Shown here: piece by piece, positions 42,964 through 53,485 of the stretch
Numbering within the stretch: the stretch's first letter is position 1
Layout: each line of letters starts with the position of its first letter
Assembly (NCBI RefSeq): GCF_002898515.1
Contig: NZ_PPFX01000003.1
Location: 84,464-148,463, forward strand
DNA length: 64,000 bases
Direction of reading: 5' to 3'
From: Geothermobacter hydrogeniphilus
Lineage (GTDB): Bacteria; Desulfobacterota; Desulfuromonadia; Desulfuromonadales; Geothermobacteraceae
Notes under the pieces: model-generated
What the model was told of the DNA's origin: nothing
Databases searched by the model: none
Seen by the model: only the letters and a program-made list of their open reading frames with translations
Made by a program: the position numbers and the translations under genes

Positions 42964-43162
42964 TGCCGCCAAAACGTCAAGCACGCCAGGAACTTCAATA
43001 GCAATATTCTTCAACGCTGAGGCGGAGAGATGCAGAGTCGGAGAGAAACCGCTTCTTGGTTTTAAAAACAGCAACAATTTACGTGTTTCCTCTGCACACT
43101 CTCCATCTCTGCACCTCTCCGTTGAAAAAAATTTCCCGGCGTTTCTGCCTTTCTGGCGGCCC
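42964..43162. repeat. CCAAGA-type palindromic repeat, copy 3 (degenerate)
   Basis: Left TGCCGCCAAAACGTCAAGCA, inner CAACGCTGAGGCGGAGAG, right CTCTCCGTTGAAAAA and TTCTGGCGGC; the most diverged copy. Together with element F it fills the 440 bases between the GFA gene and ettA. Confidence 0.65.
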
Positions 43163-43183
43163 AATCCTTCCCAGAGGTTTTTC

Positions 43184-44860
<1,677 letters not shown>

Positions 44861-44872
44861 GGAAGGCCTGAG

Positions 44873-45385
44873 ATGAACGGTTCTGTTCGATTCTGTTGCA
44901 CCCTGATACTGTTCCTGATTCTGGGAGCGACCGCCAACGCCCTGGAATTGCGTTCAGCGGCCTTTGCCGACCAGGCGGCAATCCCGGGCGTCTATACCTG
45001 CACCGGTGAAAATATCTCACCACCATTGAGCTGGACCGGGGTCCCGACAGCCGCCGAAAGCCTGGTCCTGACCCTGACCGACCCGGACGCCCCAGCCGGC
45101 ACCTGGGTCCACTGGCTGCTCTACAACCTTGCGCCGCGGCTGCCCGGCCTGCCCGAGAAACTGACGAAGCTGCCGCCGGGCAGCGACAGCGGTCGCAACA
45201 GCTGGGGCGTAACCGGCTACGGCGGGCCCTGCCCACCCTCCGGCACTCATCGTTATATCTTCCGGCTGTTCGCTCTCGACCGCCGACTCGATTTTTCCCG
45301 ACCACCGGGTGCCGAACAGCTGCGCCGTGCCATGCGCGGACATATCCTGGAGCGGGCCGAGCTGCTCGGCCGTTATCACAAATGA
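44873..45385 (+). CDS. YbhB/YbcL-family (PEBP-like) exported protein
   Basis: A 170-residue protein with an N-terminal signal peptide (CTLILFLILGATANA) and the phosphatidylethanolamine-binding/Raf-kinase-inhibitor fold. Family marks: NISPPLSWTGVP, LVLTLTDPDAPAGTWVHWLLYNL and GYGGPCPPSGTHRYIFRLFALD. The ligand pocket Asp-Pro-Asp and the PPSGTHRY loop are kept. The ligand is unknown in bacteria. Starts 12 bases after ettA and overlaps the methyltransferase gene by four bases. Confidence 0.9.
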   Translation: MNGSVRFCCTLILFLILGATANALELRSAAFADQAAIPGVYTCTGENISPPLSWTGVPTAAESLVLTLTDPDAPAGTWVHWLLYNLAPRLPGLPEKLTKLPPGSDSGRNSWGVTGYGGPCPPSGTHRYIFRLFALDRRLDFSRPPGAEQLRRAMRGHILERAELLGRYHK

Positions 45386-46023
45386 TGACCGACCTGCCGG
45401 CACGGCTGCTGGCCGCCGTTTACGACCGCGCCCTCGCCGCCAGTGAGCGTCGTTTTCTCAGCCGCTGGCGACGGGAACTGCTGGCTGGAGTGAGCGGTAC
45501 GGTGCTGGAGGTCGGCAGCGGTACCGGACTCAACCTGCCCCACTACCCCGTCACGGTCGAACGCCTGGTGCTGAGTGAACCCGACCCCTACATGCGTGTC
45601 CGGCTGGAAAAGAAGCTCGACCGGCAGCCGACCCCACCGGAACTGCTCACATGCGGCGCGGAACAGCTCGATTTCCCCGACCGGAGCTTCGACGCCGTGA
45701 TCTCGACCCTGGTCCTCTGTTCGGTCAAGGACCCCGCCGTCGCCCTGCGGGAAATCCACCGGGTGCTGCGCCCCGGCGGAAGGCTCTATTTCCTCGAACA
45801 TGTCCTCTCCGAACACCCCGGCATCAGTTTCTGGCAGCACACCCTGGAACCCCTCTGGAAACGCACCTGCGGCAACTGTCACCTGACCCGCGCTACCGGG
45901 GAACTGATCGGCGAAGCCGGGTTCGAACTGGAAACCATGGAGGATCTGCGCATGGAAGGAGTACCGGTCATCGTGCGCCGGGCGCTCCGGGGGGTGGCGG
46001 TCAAACCGGCCGCGGGAGCATGA
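45382..46023 (+). CDS. Class I SAM-dependent methyltransferase
   Basis: A 213-residue Rossmann methyltransferase. Motif I is VLEVGSGTGLNLPHYP, the acidic residue after strand 2 is in VLSEPDPYM, motif post-III is FDAVISTLVLCSVKDP, and motif V region is VLRPGGRLYFLEHV. The FLEHV... and LWKRTCGNCHLTRAT segments resemble a group of methyltransferases related to UbiE and METTL7-type proteins. The substrate cannot be inferred. It is the last gene of the ettA operon; a small palindrome and heptamer repeats follow. Confidence 0.87.
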   Translation: MMTDLPARLLAAVYDRALAASERRFLSRWRRELLAGVSGTVLEVGSGTGLNLPHYPVTVERLVLSEPDPYMRVRLEKKLDRQPTPPELLTCGAEQLDFPDRSFDAVISTLVLCSVKDPAVALREIHRVLRPGGRLYFLEHVLSEHPGISFWQHTLEPLWKRTCGNCHLTRATGELIGEAGFELETMEDLRMEGVPVIVRRALRGVAVKPAAGA

Positions 46024-46040
46024 AACCTGTCCTACAGATG

Positions 46041-46078
46041 AAGGGGACAGTCCCCTTGAATGAGGGGGACTGTCCCCG
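46041..46078. repeat. Short palindromic repeat, GGGGACAGTCCCC family, copy 1
   Basis: AAGGGGACAGTCCCCTT followed by GGGGGACTGTCCCC: two internal palindromes that also pair with each other. A second copy is at 59258-59297. Confidence 0.65.
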
Positions 46079-46092
46079 TAGGCCTGAATTTC

Positions 46093-46134
46093 GCCCTTCG
46101 CCCTTCGTCTTTAGCCTTTAGCCTTTCGCCTTTA
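46093..46134. repeat. Heptamer tandem array 1 (GCCYTTM)n
   Basis: Six 7-base units (GCCCTTC, GCCCTTC, GTCTTTA, GCCTTTA, GCCTTTC, GCCTTTA) directly beside the 3' end of the PhnA gene. Same strand orientation as array 2 at 46566-46603, on the other side of that gene. Confidence 0.75.
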
Positions 46135-46150
46135 ACCGCCTCCAGCCCCT

Positions 46151-46492
46151 TCACCCCTTCTTCACAAATTCCGACTTCAACCCCATCGCCCCGATGCCGG
46201 GAATTTTGCAGTCGATGTCATGATCACCGTCGACCAGGCGGATATTCTTCACCTTGGTGCCGACCTTGACCACCGCCGAGGAGCCCTTGATTTTCAGGTC
46301 CTTGATCACGGTCACGGTGTCGCCGTCTTCCAGTATATTGCCGTGAGCGTCACGCCACACCTTTATCTGTTCACCACCGTCGGCGGCAGTCTCGGCCGAC
46401 CACTCGTGGGCGCACTCCGGGCAGACAAACAACCCCCGGTCTTCATAGGCGTACTCGGACCCGCATTCGGGACAGTTCGGACATTCACTCAT
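46151..46492 (-). CDS. PhnA/YjdM-family zinc-ribbon protein
   Basis: A 113-residue protein with an N-terminal zinc ribbon ([25 protein letters not shown]) and a C-terminal beta-barrel SH3-like domain ([43 protein letters not shown]). This is the PhnA/YjdM family once linked to phosphonate use; its real role is not settled, and no phosphonate genes are near. The gene lies alone between two heptamer arrays, and could have been moved or duplicated with them. Confidence 0.92.
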   Translation of the reverse strand: MSECPNCPECGSEYAYEDRGLFVCPECAHEWSAETAADGGEQIKVWRDAHGNILEDGDTVTVIKDLKIKGSSAVVKVGTKVKNIRLVDGDHDIDCKIPGIGAMGLKSEFVKKG

Positions 46493-46565
46493 AAATCACT
46501 CCTTTTTCATTGCGAGGGGGACAAGCCCTTTCACAAGAAGGACGGCCCCCGTTCCACCGGCACTT

Positions 46566-46603
46566 GCCTTTAGCCTTTAGCCCTTGGCCCTTAGCCCTTA
46601 GCC
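46566..46603. repeat. Heptamer tandem array 2 (GCCYTTA)n
   Basis: 5.4 units (GCCTTTA, GCCTTTA, GCCCTTG, GCCCTTA, GCCCTTA, GCC). The array runs into the 3' end of the EamA transporter gene: its last codons and TAA stop (46591-46593 on the plus strand) are array sequence. Confidence 0.8.
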
Positions 46604-47487
46604 GCCTTTGCTTTTATTTCGACCTGCTGCACCAGCAACCCGGCAACGATCAGCACCAGACCGACCAGAGTCGCCGGTAGAATCCGCTCTCCCACCAAAA
46701 AGTGAATCAGCACCAGCGACAGGAAGGGGGAGATGAAGATCAGGTTGCTGATACGCGCCGTGCTCTCGGCATAACGCATCGCCAGCAGCCAGAGGACGAA
46801 GCAGAACCCCATCTCGAAGGTACCGACGTAAGCGGCGCCGAGCAATCCCGGCAACGGCGGCATCCGCAGGTCGGTGAACAGCAGGCTGTAGCCGAGGACG
46901 AAGGGGAAACTGAAGAGAAAATTGACCAGCAGCGCCACCACCGGGTCGCGCTTGTCGCGGGTATTGAAAATCCAGTAGAGGGCCCAGATGACCGTGCTGA
47001 CCAATGCCAGGATGACCCCGAGCGGCTCGGTGAAATTCAGCCCGAGGATATCCCCCTCGGTGGAGATCACTACCACCCCGGCATAACTGAGCAGCAGCGC
47101 CGCGAACTCCTTCCCCTTGAATTTCTGTCCCAGCAGCGGGATCGCCAGCAGGCTGAGGGTGATCGCCCAAGTGTAGTTGAGCGGCTGGGCCTGCTGGGCC
47201 GGCAGCAGATCATAGGCCTTGAACAGCACCAGGTAGTAGAGAAAAGGATTGAGCAGACCGAGCAGCAGCGACATGCCGTATTCGCGCGGCCGGCAGTGGA
47301 AGATCTGACCGAACTTCCCCTGCGCGACAAGGATCACCGCCAGCAGCAGGGTCGAGAAGGCCCCGGAGTAGAGCAGCAGGTGCGCCGGTTCAAGGTAGCG
47401 CAACGAGAGCTTGAAAGCTGAGGCGACCGTCGACCAGAGCAGCACGGCGGCCAGGCCGTAGATCATCGCCCGACGCTGGTTTTTCAC
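46591..47487 (-). CDS. EamA-family (DMT) transporter 1
   Basis: A 298-residue membrane protein with ten predicted helices in two EamA repeats (AVLLWSTVASAFKLSLRYL; then VIWALYWIFNTRD and later FISPFLSLVLIHFLVGE). Members export metabolites or drugs; substrate is unknown. It starts with GTG that overlaps the stop of EamA transporter 2 (GTGA). The last four residues and the stop come from a heptamer repeat array, so the original C-terminus may have differed. Confidence 0.9.
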   Translation of the reverse strand: MKNQRRAMIYGLAAVLLWSTVASAFKLSLRYLEPAHLLLYSGAFSTLLLAVILVAQGKFGQIFHCRPREYGMSLLLGLLNPFLYYLVLFKAYDLLPAQQAQPLNYTWAITLSLLAIPLLGQKFKGKEFAALLLSYAGVVVISTEGDILGLNFTEPLGVILALVSTVIWALYWIFNTRDKRDPVVALLVNFLFSFPFVLGYSLLFTDLRMPPLPGLLGAAYVGTFEMGFCFVLWLLAMRYAESTARISNLIFISPFLSLVLIHFLVGERILPATLVGLVLIVAGLLVQQVEIKAKAAKG

Positions 47488-48395
47488 AGGACTCCCCTCC
47501 CCTTGCCGCGCAGCCGCAGACCGGCCGGCAGCACCAGCATCAGCAGTCCGGAAAAGATCAGGCCGATACCCGTGAACGCCTGCGGAGTGAGTACCTCGCC
47601 GAGGACGAAAATGCCCAGCAGGCTGGCGGTCATCGGTTCCGCCAGCGACAGGGTCACCGCGGTAGCGATCGGCACCCGCTGCAGGCCGCGGGCAAAGAGC
47701 CAGTAGGAGAGCGCCATGGTCGCCAGGCCCAGGTGCAGCACCACCAGCAGCGCCCGCGGCTGCAGCAGCCAGCCGAGATCCCGACCGACCATCAGCGGAG
47801 AGAGCAGCAGCGCGCCGACACAGACCACCACCGCCATCACCGCATTGGGCGAATGTTGCTCCAGCAGTCCCTTGATCGCCAATGTGTAGGCGGCGTAGGA
47901 AGCACCGGCCCCCAGCGCCAGCAGGATCCCGAGCGGATCGGCCCGCAGCGGGCCGCCGCCGAGACTGAGCAGCCCGCAGCCGACAATCGCCAGGACGGTC
48001 GCCAGCCCCCAGCGACGGCCGGGACGTTCGCCACGAAACAGGTAACCGAGAATGCCGCCGGCGATCGGCGAGGAACCGATGCCGACAATGGTGCCGACAA
48101 CCACACCGGTGCGGGCGACGGCGGCAAAGAAGCAGAGCTGGTAACCGGCGGTAAACAGCGCGGCGAGAAACACCGGCAGCGGCTTCCAGTTCCCCGGAGG
48201 ACCGATTTCCCGACGACTGCCGGCCAGCACAAGCAGGGCGATGCCACCGACCACCAGCCGCAGGGTGCCGATCACCAGCGGATCGAACCCGGCCGGCGCG
48301 AACGCCTGGGCGGTGCCGGTCGTGCCCCAGAGCAGGGCCGCGCCGAGAACGAAAAAGACCCCGACGGTGGTGTTATGTTCGGTGGTAGAACTCAT
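47484..48395 (-). CDS. EamA-family (DMT) transporter 2
   Basis: A 303-residue ten-helix protein of the drug/metabolite transporter superfamily. N-terminal repeat: FFVLGAALLWGTTGTAQAFAP, the classic EamA opening; C-terminal repeat: ALGAGASYAAYTLAIKGLLEQ and VTLSLAEPMTASLLGIFVLGEVLTP. A much longer frame that begins near 49364 is a shadow of the MATE-type gene; the ATG at 48395 overlaps that gene's stop by four bases and is the natural start. The MATE-EamA-EamA run is a transport operon of unknown substrate. Confidence 0.9.
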   Translation of the reverse strand: MSSTTEHNTTVGVFFVLGAALLWGTTGTAQAFAPAGFDPLVIGTLRLVVGGIALLVLAGSRREIGPPGNWKPLPVFLAALFTAGYQLCFFAAVARTGVVVGTIVGIGSSPIAGGILGYLFRGERPGRRWGLATVLAIVGCGLLSLGGGPLRADPLGILLALGAGASYAAYTLAIKGLLEQHSPNAVMAVVVCVGALLLSPLMVGRDLGWLLQPRALLVVLHLGLATMALSYWLFARGLQRVPIATAVTLSLAEPMTASLLGIFVLGEVLTPQAFTGIGLIFSGLLMLVLPAGLRLRGKGRGVL

Positions 48396-49708
48396 CTTGA
48401 AATCGGAACCTCCGCCAGTCGTCGACAGTGCGGCATCAGGTAGCAGATACCGAGCATTCGCCCGGCGGTCAGGGCCAGGGCGGCGATGCTGATCCCCGGC
48501 CAGTCGAGCCAGGGGATGAACAGTGCCAGCAGCGCCAGGATGGCCAGCGCCTCCACCGCCGTGGCGGTCGAGACCGGGGTGGTGCGCTTGGCCAGCACCA
48601 GCAGTGAACGCTGCCAGGTGATCCAGACCGTCATCCCCGGCAGCAGGCACATCAGCATCAGCGGCAGACGGGCGAAATCCGCCAGGGTCGGCTCCAACCC
48701 GGAGATCCCCCGTAACCAGAGGTCTGCCAGCGGCGTCAGGGCGATCAGGGCGAGCGTGGCGACACAGAAAAAGCCCAGGACAAGGGCGAAACGCCCCCCC
48801 TCGCGGCGATGCTCCAGCTTGCGCCCGACCAGGGCGATGGCCGCCTCCTGGTAGGAGAGCCCGAGAGCACGGAAGATGAAGGTCAGGCCGTAGAGGACCG
48901 GCAGCACCGCCAGTGATTCGATCGGAAAACGTCCCCGACCGAGAAAAAATGTGACCACCGGCTGCACGCTCAGGGCAATGAGCGGGGTCATCGCCAACGG
49001 CAGGTAAAACCGCGTGATGCCGCGAAAATCGAGGGGTTCTCCTTCTCCCGACAGCCGCAGCAGCCGTTTGATCGAAGGACGGGTCAGACGCCGCGCCACC
49101 AGCATTTCGGCGACCACGCCGACCGCCAGGGCCAGGCCGCCGGCCGCCGCGCCGGGCAACACCCCGACCGCCGCCAGGGTAAATCCGCTTACCGCCATCG
49201 AACTGACCCGCGCCAGAGTACCGACCGTGACCCGACGGGTCCGGCCGTCGGCGATCAGCACCCCCTGATAAAAACGCCGCAGCCCGATCGCCCCGGGCCA
49301 GGGCAGCAGCCAGAGCAGCGCCTGCCAGGTCGGTTCGGCGATTTCGGGCGGCAGACCGATCCACTGCACGCAGATCCGGTCGAAAACCGTCGGAATCACC
49401 AGCGTTCCGAGCAGCAACGTCACCCCGCCGCTCAAGAGCAGGGTGAAACTCCGCAACCGCCGGTAGGATTCCGCGTCGCGACAGAGGGCGGTAGCGGCGC
49501 TCATCAGCATGATCACCGGCGCCTCGGCCACCAGGGCGAAAGCGTAAGCCACGCCGAACGCCGCCAGGTTCGGCACCGGGGCCTCCATGCGGGCGATCAG
49601 CGCCGCCAGCAACGGCCCTTCGGCCGCCATCAGCAGCCAGGTGGTCGCCAGCGGCGACCAGAAGCGGAAGATGCGGGAATATGTCAGACGCTCGGCGGAT
49701 GCGGTCAT
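48392..49708 (-). CDS. MATE/MOP-superfamily membrane transporter
   Basis: A 438-residue protein with about 12 transmembrane helices in two similar halves (IFRFWSPLATTWLLMAAEGPLLAALIARM at the start; ITRFYLPLAMTPLIALSVQPVVTFFLGRG in the middle). This internal repeat and the order of Pro/Arg residues fit the MATE branch of the MOP flippase superfamily, and more loosely ANKH-like proteins. The substrate is unknown. It heads an operon with two EamA transporters, sharing four bases with the next gene. The ribosome-binding site is weak. Confidence 0.75.
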   Translation of the reverse strand: MTASAERLTYSRIFRFWSPLATTWLLMAAEGPLLAALIARMEAPVPNLAAFGVAYAFALVAEAPVIMLMSAATALCRDAESYRRLRSFTLLLSGGVTLLLGTLVIPTVFDRICVQWIGLPPEIAEPTWQALLWLLPWPGAIGLRRFYQGVLIADGRTRRVTVGTLARVSSMAVSGFTLAAVGVLPGAAAGGLALAVGVVAEMLVARRLTRPSIKRLLRLSGEGEPLDFRGITRFYLPLAMTPLIALSVQPVVTFFLGRGRFPIESLAVLPVLYGLTFIFRALGLSYQEAAIALVGRKLEHRREGGRFALVLGFFCVATLALIALTPLADLWLRGISGLEPTLADFARLPLMLMCLLPGMTVWITWQRSLLVLAKRTTPVSTATAVEALAILALLALFIPWLDWPGISIAALALTAGRMLGICYLMPHCRRLAEVPISR

Positions 49709-49834
49709 GAAAAATAGACGTTTACGGGGAAAAGATGGAGAATACAGGAGACCGGATTCAGGAGCCAGCAGAAAAATCCCGGTTCGCCGCCCGCTCGCCT
49801 TACCCGCTCAAGACGCGAAAACCGCCTTTCCCCT

Positions 49835-50743
49835 TCACCCCCCAACCGTGGCCGTGACGCCATAGGTGGCAAATCTGGCGACAACTCTCTCCAGATCCTC
49901 CGCCGTCGGTTCGACCATACCGTCAGCTGGGTACTCCTGCCCCAGCTTCAGATGCTTGCCGACCGCGATCCCATGGTAGGGCAGCAGGTCGACCAGCTTC
50001 GGTCCTCCGGGCAGTCCGTCGATGAAGCGGGCGGTCGCCTCGATGTTGACGGGATCGTCGTTGACTCCCCTGATCAGCGGGATGCGGATGCGGATCTCGG
50101 CGCCGGCGGCCGCCAGGGCTCGCAGGTTGGCGAGGATCGGGCCATTGTCAACCCCGGTCCACTGCCGGTGCCGTTCGGCATCCATCAGCTTCAGATCGTA
50201 AAGGAACAGCTCGGTCTGCTCCGCCACTTTGAGCAGGATCTCTCGGCCGGCCAGTCCCGAGGTATCGACGGTCCGATGGATACCGCGCGCTCCGCAGGCG
50301 GCAAGCAGTTCAAGCAGAAATTCAGGATGCTGCAGCGGCTCGCCGCCGGAGAAGGTCACCCCGCCGCCCGACTGATCGAAGAAGGGCCGCTCCTTCTCGA
50401 TGATCGCCAGCAGCTCCTCCACCCGGTAGGCGCGGCCGGAGATCTCGCTCGCCGTCGACGGGCAGATCTCGGCACAGGCGCCGCACACCCGGCAGCGTTC
50501 AAGATCAGTGACGATCCCCGCCGGAGTCAACTCACAGGCCTGTTCGGGACACCTTTTGACGCACTCGCCGCAACCGATGCAGCGGACGGCGGTGAACAGC
50601 TTCTGCGCGCGCGGGGAAAGGCTCTCCGGGTTGTGGCACCAGCGGCAGGCGAGCGGACAGCCCTTGAAGAAAACGGTCAGGCGGATGCCGGGGCCATCGT
50701 TAATGGCGTAGCGCTTGATATCGAAGATGAGAGATTCAGTCAT
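49835..50743 (-). CDS. Glycyl-radical enzyme activase (radical SAM)
   Basis: The 302-residue activase generates the glycyl radical on its partner enzyme. The radical SAM cluster motif is CPLACRWC in TVFFKGCPLACRWCHNPES; two ferredoxin-type [4Fe-4S] sites follow (CIGCGECVKRCP and CRVCGACAEICP), as in activases of the non-PFL glycyl-radical enzymes; then GGGVTFSGGEP for SAM binding. An upstream in-frame extension to 50779 lies in a repeat, so I use the ATG at 50743. It follows the glycyl-radical enzyme gene after about 217 bases that hold a palindromic repeat. Confidence 0.93.
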   Translation of the reverse strand: MTESLIFDIKRYAINDGPGIRLTVFFKGCPLACRWCHNPESLSPRAQKLFTAVRCIGCGECVKRCPEQACELTPAGIVTDLERCRVCGACAEICPSTASEISGRAYRVEELLAIIEKERPFFDQSGGGVTFSGGEPLQHPEFLLELLAACGARGIHRTVDTSGLAGREILLKVAEQTELFLYDLKLMDAERHRQWTGVDNGPILANLRALAAAGAEIRIRIPLIRGVNDDPVNIEATARFIDGLPGGPKLVDLLPYHGIAVGKHLKLGQEYPADGMVEPTAEDLERVVARFATYGVTATVGG

Positions 50744-50753
50744 GGTAAAATCC

Positions 50754-50953
50754 TGCCGCCAAGGCGCCAAGAACGCCAAGAAAACTTTTTTAACGGAGAG
50801 GCGCAGAGGGGGAGAGACACAAAGAAAATCAAACCTTAGCTTATGGGTTTAAACTCAAAACCCGAATGGCTTTTCTTTCTCTTCGCCTCTGCCCCTCTGT
50901 GTCTCTGCGTTAAGAACTTTTGAATTTCTTGGCGTTTTGGCGCCTTGGCGGCC
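50754..50953. repeat. CCAAGA-type palindromic repeat, copy 4 (best preserved)
   Basis: Left TGCCGCCAAGGCGCCAAGAA, inner AACGGAGAGGCGCAGAGG, mirrored on the right by CCTCTGTGTCTCTGCGTT and CTTGGCGTTTTGGCGCCTTGG. The full 200 bp can form one long hairpin between the glycyl-radical enzyme gene and its activase gene. Confidence 0.8.
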
Positions 50954-50960
50954 CACGCTT

Positions 50961-53414
50961 TCAGAAAGATTCATTTTCCGTCCGCTCGATCACTTCCTGC
51001 TGCAGATCGGCGTTCATATCGTTGAAGTAGTCGCTGTAGCCGGCCATGCGCACCAGCAGATCCTTGTAATCCTCGGGGTGCGCCTGCGCCGCCTTGAGAG
51101 TGGCGGTATCGACGATGTTGAACTGGATGTGGTGCCCACCGAGGGTGAAGTAGCCGCGGATCAGCGCGGCCAGCTTCTTGATGTCCTCGTCACGCTTCAG
51201 CAGGCTCGGCAGAAATCTCTGATTCAGCAATGTGCCGCCGGACATCGTATGGTCAAGCTTGGTCAGCGAGCGGATCACCGCCGAGGGGCCGCGGGTATCG
51301 GCGCCGTGCGAGGGCGAGGTGCCATCCGAAATCGACTTGCCGGCCAAGCGGCCGTTGGGGGTGGCGCCGAGCATCTTGCCGAAGTAGATGTGGCAGGTGG
51401 TCGAGAGCATGTTGAGGTGGAAGCTCTCCCCCTTGGTGTTCGGCTTGCCGTCGATGGCCTTGAGCAGGTCGGCGTAGACCTGCAGGGCGATGGTATCGGC
51501 GCGGTCGTCGTCATTGCCGAAGCAGGGAGTCTTGTTGACCAGGGTCTGGCGCAGAAACTCCTCCCCCTCGAAATTCTTCGCCAGCGCCGCGAGCAGCTGT
51601 TCCATGCTGCAGGTCCGCTGTTCGAAGACATGGGTCTTAAGCGCCGCGAGGCTGTCGGTGACGGTACCGAGCCCGGTGCACTGGATGTAGTTGGTGTTGT
51701 AACGCGGCCCGGCGTCGTAGTAGTCGCGTCCCTTGTCGATGCAGTCGGCGATCACCACCGAGAGGAAAGGTGCCGGGGCGTACCTGGCGAACATCCGGTC
51801 GATGTAGTTGCTGACCCGGATCTTCAGATCGACAATATGATTCAGCTGCCTGACGAAGGCGGCGTAGAGATCCTCATAGCTCTCAAAGACCCGCGGATCG
51901 CCGGTCTCGATGCCGACCCGTTTGCCGGTCAGGGGATCGACGCCGTTGTTAAGGGTGATTTCGAGAATCTTCGGCACGTTCAGGTAGCCGGTGAGGATAA
52001 AGGCCTCCTTGCCGAAGGCGCCGACCTCGATGCAGCCGCTGCAGCCTCCCTCGCGTGCGTCCCTGAGCGATTTCCCCTGACGCAACAGTTCGACCACGTA
52101 GATGTCGGGATTGAAGACCGAGGGATAGCCGTGCCCCTGGCGGATCACCCTGCAGGCCGCTTCCAGGAAACGGTCGGGGGTCACCCGGCTGATATGCACC
52201 GCGTTGCCCGGCTGCAGGATGTGCAGCTCCTCGACGATCTCCAGCATGATGTAGGAGACCTCGCTGACGCCGTCCCTGCCGTCAGCGGTGATGCCGCCGA
52301 TATTGAGATTGGTGAAATCATTGTAGGTACCGCTCTCGCGGGCGGTGATGCCGACCTTGGGCGGCGCCGGATGGTTGTTGACCTTGATCCAGAAGCAGCA
52401 GAGCAACTCCTTGGCCTGCTCGCGGGTCAGGGTTCCTGCGGCGATCTCCCTCGCGTAGAAGGGCGCCAGGTGCTGGTCGAAATGGCCGGGATTCATGGCG
52501 TCCCAGCCGTTCAGCTCGGTGATGGTGCCGAGATGCACGAACCAGTACATCTGGATCGCCTCGTGGAAGCTGTCGGGCTTGTGCGCCGGAACCTTGCGGC
52601 AGACGCGGGCGATTTCGCGCAGTTCGGCGGCACGCTGCGGGTCAACCTCTTCCTCCGCCAGCTGTTCGGCCCGTTCGGCATGCCGTTCGGCGAACAGGAT
52701 CACCGCGTCGCAGGAGATCTCCATCGCCTTCAGTTCCTCCAGCTTGTCGGTCGCCTCGGGGTCGTGCAGAAAATCGAGGGCGGCGATCCGCTCGGCGATG
52801 CGCCGCTTGAAATCAAGCATCCCGCACTGGTAGATGGTGCCGTCCAGCGCCGTGTGCCCCGGCGCGCGCTGTTCCATGAACTCGGTGAACAGCCCGGCCT
52901 GGTAGGCGGCCCGCCACTCATCCGGCACGTGACCAAAAATCCGCTCCCGCACCGTGCGGCCCTGCCAGTAGGGAATCACCTCGCGGGCATAGGTTTCAAT
53001 ATCCTCATCGCTGATGGTGTAGCGCTGCTGCTCGCGGCTGCGCAGGATCTGGAAATCCTCGACGCTGTGGCAGGTCAGCTCGGGGAAGGTCGGCACCGCC
53101 TTCGGTTTCGGCCCGCGCTCACCGACGATCAGCTCATCGGCGCCGATATAGATGGTCTTCCTCCGGCAGTGATCGAGAAAATTAAGTGCCCGCAGCACCG
53201 GCATCGCGTACCTGCCGTAGTTCTCCTTGTAGAAGGCGGTTTCGTGCAGCGCCCGCTCGATGGAAAGGCTCGGCTCGGTCTCGACCGAGAGCTTGCGCAG
53301 CCGCTGGATGCGCGGGTTCATCCCCGGCCCGATCGGGTTGCCGTTATCGGGATAGAAATTTCCCTCGGCGGCCGGCTTGCGCTGCGGGGTGACAATTGTT
53401 TCTACGTACGACAT
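50961..53414 (-). CDS. Glycyl-radical enzyme, trans-4-hydroxy-L-proline dehydratase (HypD)-like
   Basis: An 817-residue glycyl-radical enzyme. The thiyl Cys and base Glu are C461 and E463 in GCSGCIEVGAFGKEAF; the radical Gly is G792 in RMAGYSDYF. The dehydratase-type CxE rules out pyruvate formate-lyase (which has a Cys pair). From the family literature, HypD has Cys-x-Glu and a Tyr 14 residues after the Glu; here Y477 is exactly 14 after E463, and GCSGC-x-E-x-GAFGKEA is the HypD-type context. It would dehydrate 4-hydroxyproline to pyrroline-5-carboxylate, for use of collagen-like or other hydroxyproline. Other dehydratases or decarboxylases remain possible. AAGGAGTG precedes the ATG at 53414, and a strong σ54 promoter is 56 bases upstream. 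Confidence 0.88.
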   Translation of the reverse strand: MSYVETIVTPQRKPAAEGNFYPDNGNPIGPGMNPRIQRLRKLSVETEPSLSIERALHETAFYKENYGRYAMPVLRALNFLDHCRRKTIYIGADELIVGERGPKPKAVPTFPELTCHSVEDFQILRSREQQRYTISDEDIETYAREVIPYWQGRTVRERIFGHVPDEWRAAYQAGLFTEFMEQRAPGHTALDGTIYQCGMLDFKRRIAERIAALDFLHDPEATDKLEELKAMEISCDAVILFAERHAERAEQLAEEEVDPQRAAELREIARVCRKVPAHKPDSFHEAIQMYWFVHLGTITELNGWDAMNPGHFDQHLAPFYAREIAAGTLTREQAKELLCCFWIKVNNHPAPPKVGITARESGTYNDFTNLNIGGITADGRDGVSEVSYIMLEIVEELHILQPGNAVHISRVTPDRFLEAACRVIRQGHGYPSVFNPDIYVVELLRQGKSLRDAREGGCSGCIEVGAFGKEAFILTGYLNVPKILEITLNNGVDPLTGKRVGIETGDPRVFESYEDLYAAFVRQLNHIVDLKIRVSNYIDRMFARYAPAPFLSVVIADCIDKGRDYYDAGPRYNTNYIQCTGLGTVTDSLAALKTHVFEQRTCSMEQLLAALAKNFEGEEFLRQTLVNKTPCFGNDDDRADTIALQVYADLLKAIDGKPNTKGESFHLNMLSTTCHIYFGKMLGATPNGRLAGKSISDGTSPSHGADTRGPSAVIRSLTKLDHTMSGGTLLNQRFLPSLLKRDEDIKKLAALIRGYFTLGGHHIQFNIVDTATLKAAQAHPEDYKDLLVRMAGYSDYFNDMNADLQQEVIERTENESF

Positions 53415-53469
53415 GGCGCTCACTCCTTCGACGTGGATGGCACGGATGGTCAGGCCATTCATTTCAAGA

Positions 53470-53485
53470 GCAACGACGGTGCCAA
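53470..53485 (-). promoter_or_regulatory. σ54 promoter of the glycyl-radical enzyme operon
   Basis: Minus strand TTGGCAC-CGTCG-TTGC: all consensus positions of the -24/-12 promoter match with correct spacing. Predicted start about 45 bases before the ATG. Confidence 0.8.

Noticed and set aside
48396..49364. N-terminal extension of EamA transporter 2 giving a 626-residue protein
   Set aside because: Translation is a shadow of the MATE-type gene (Arg/Gly-rich, no helices); the ATG at 48395 overlaps the preceding stop as in coupled genes.
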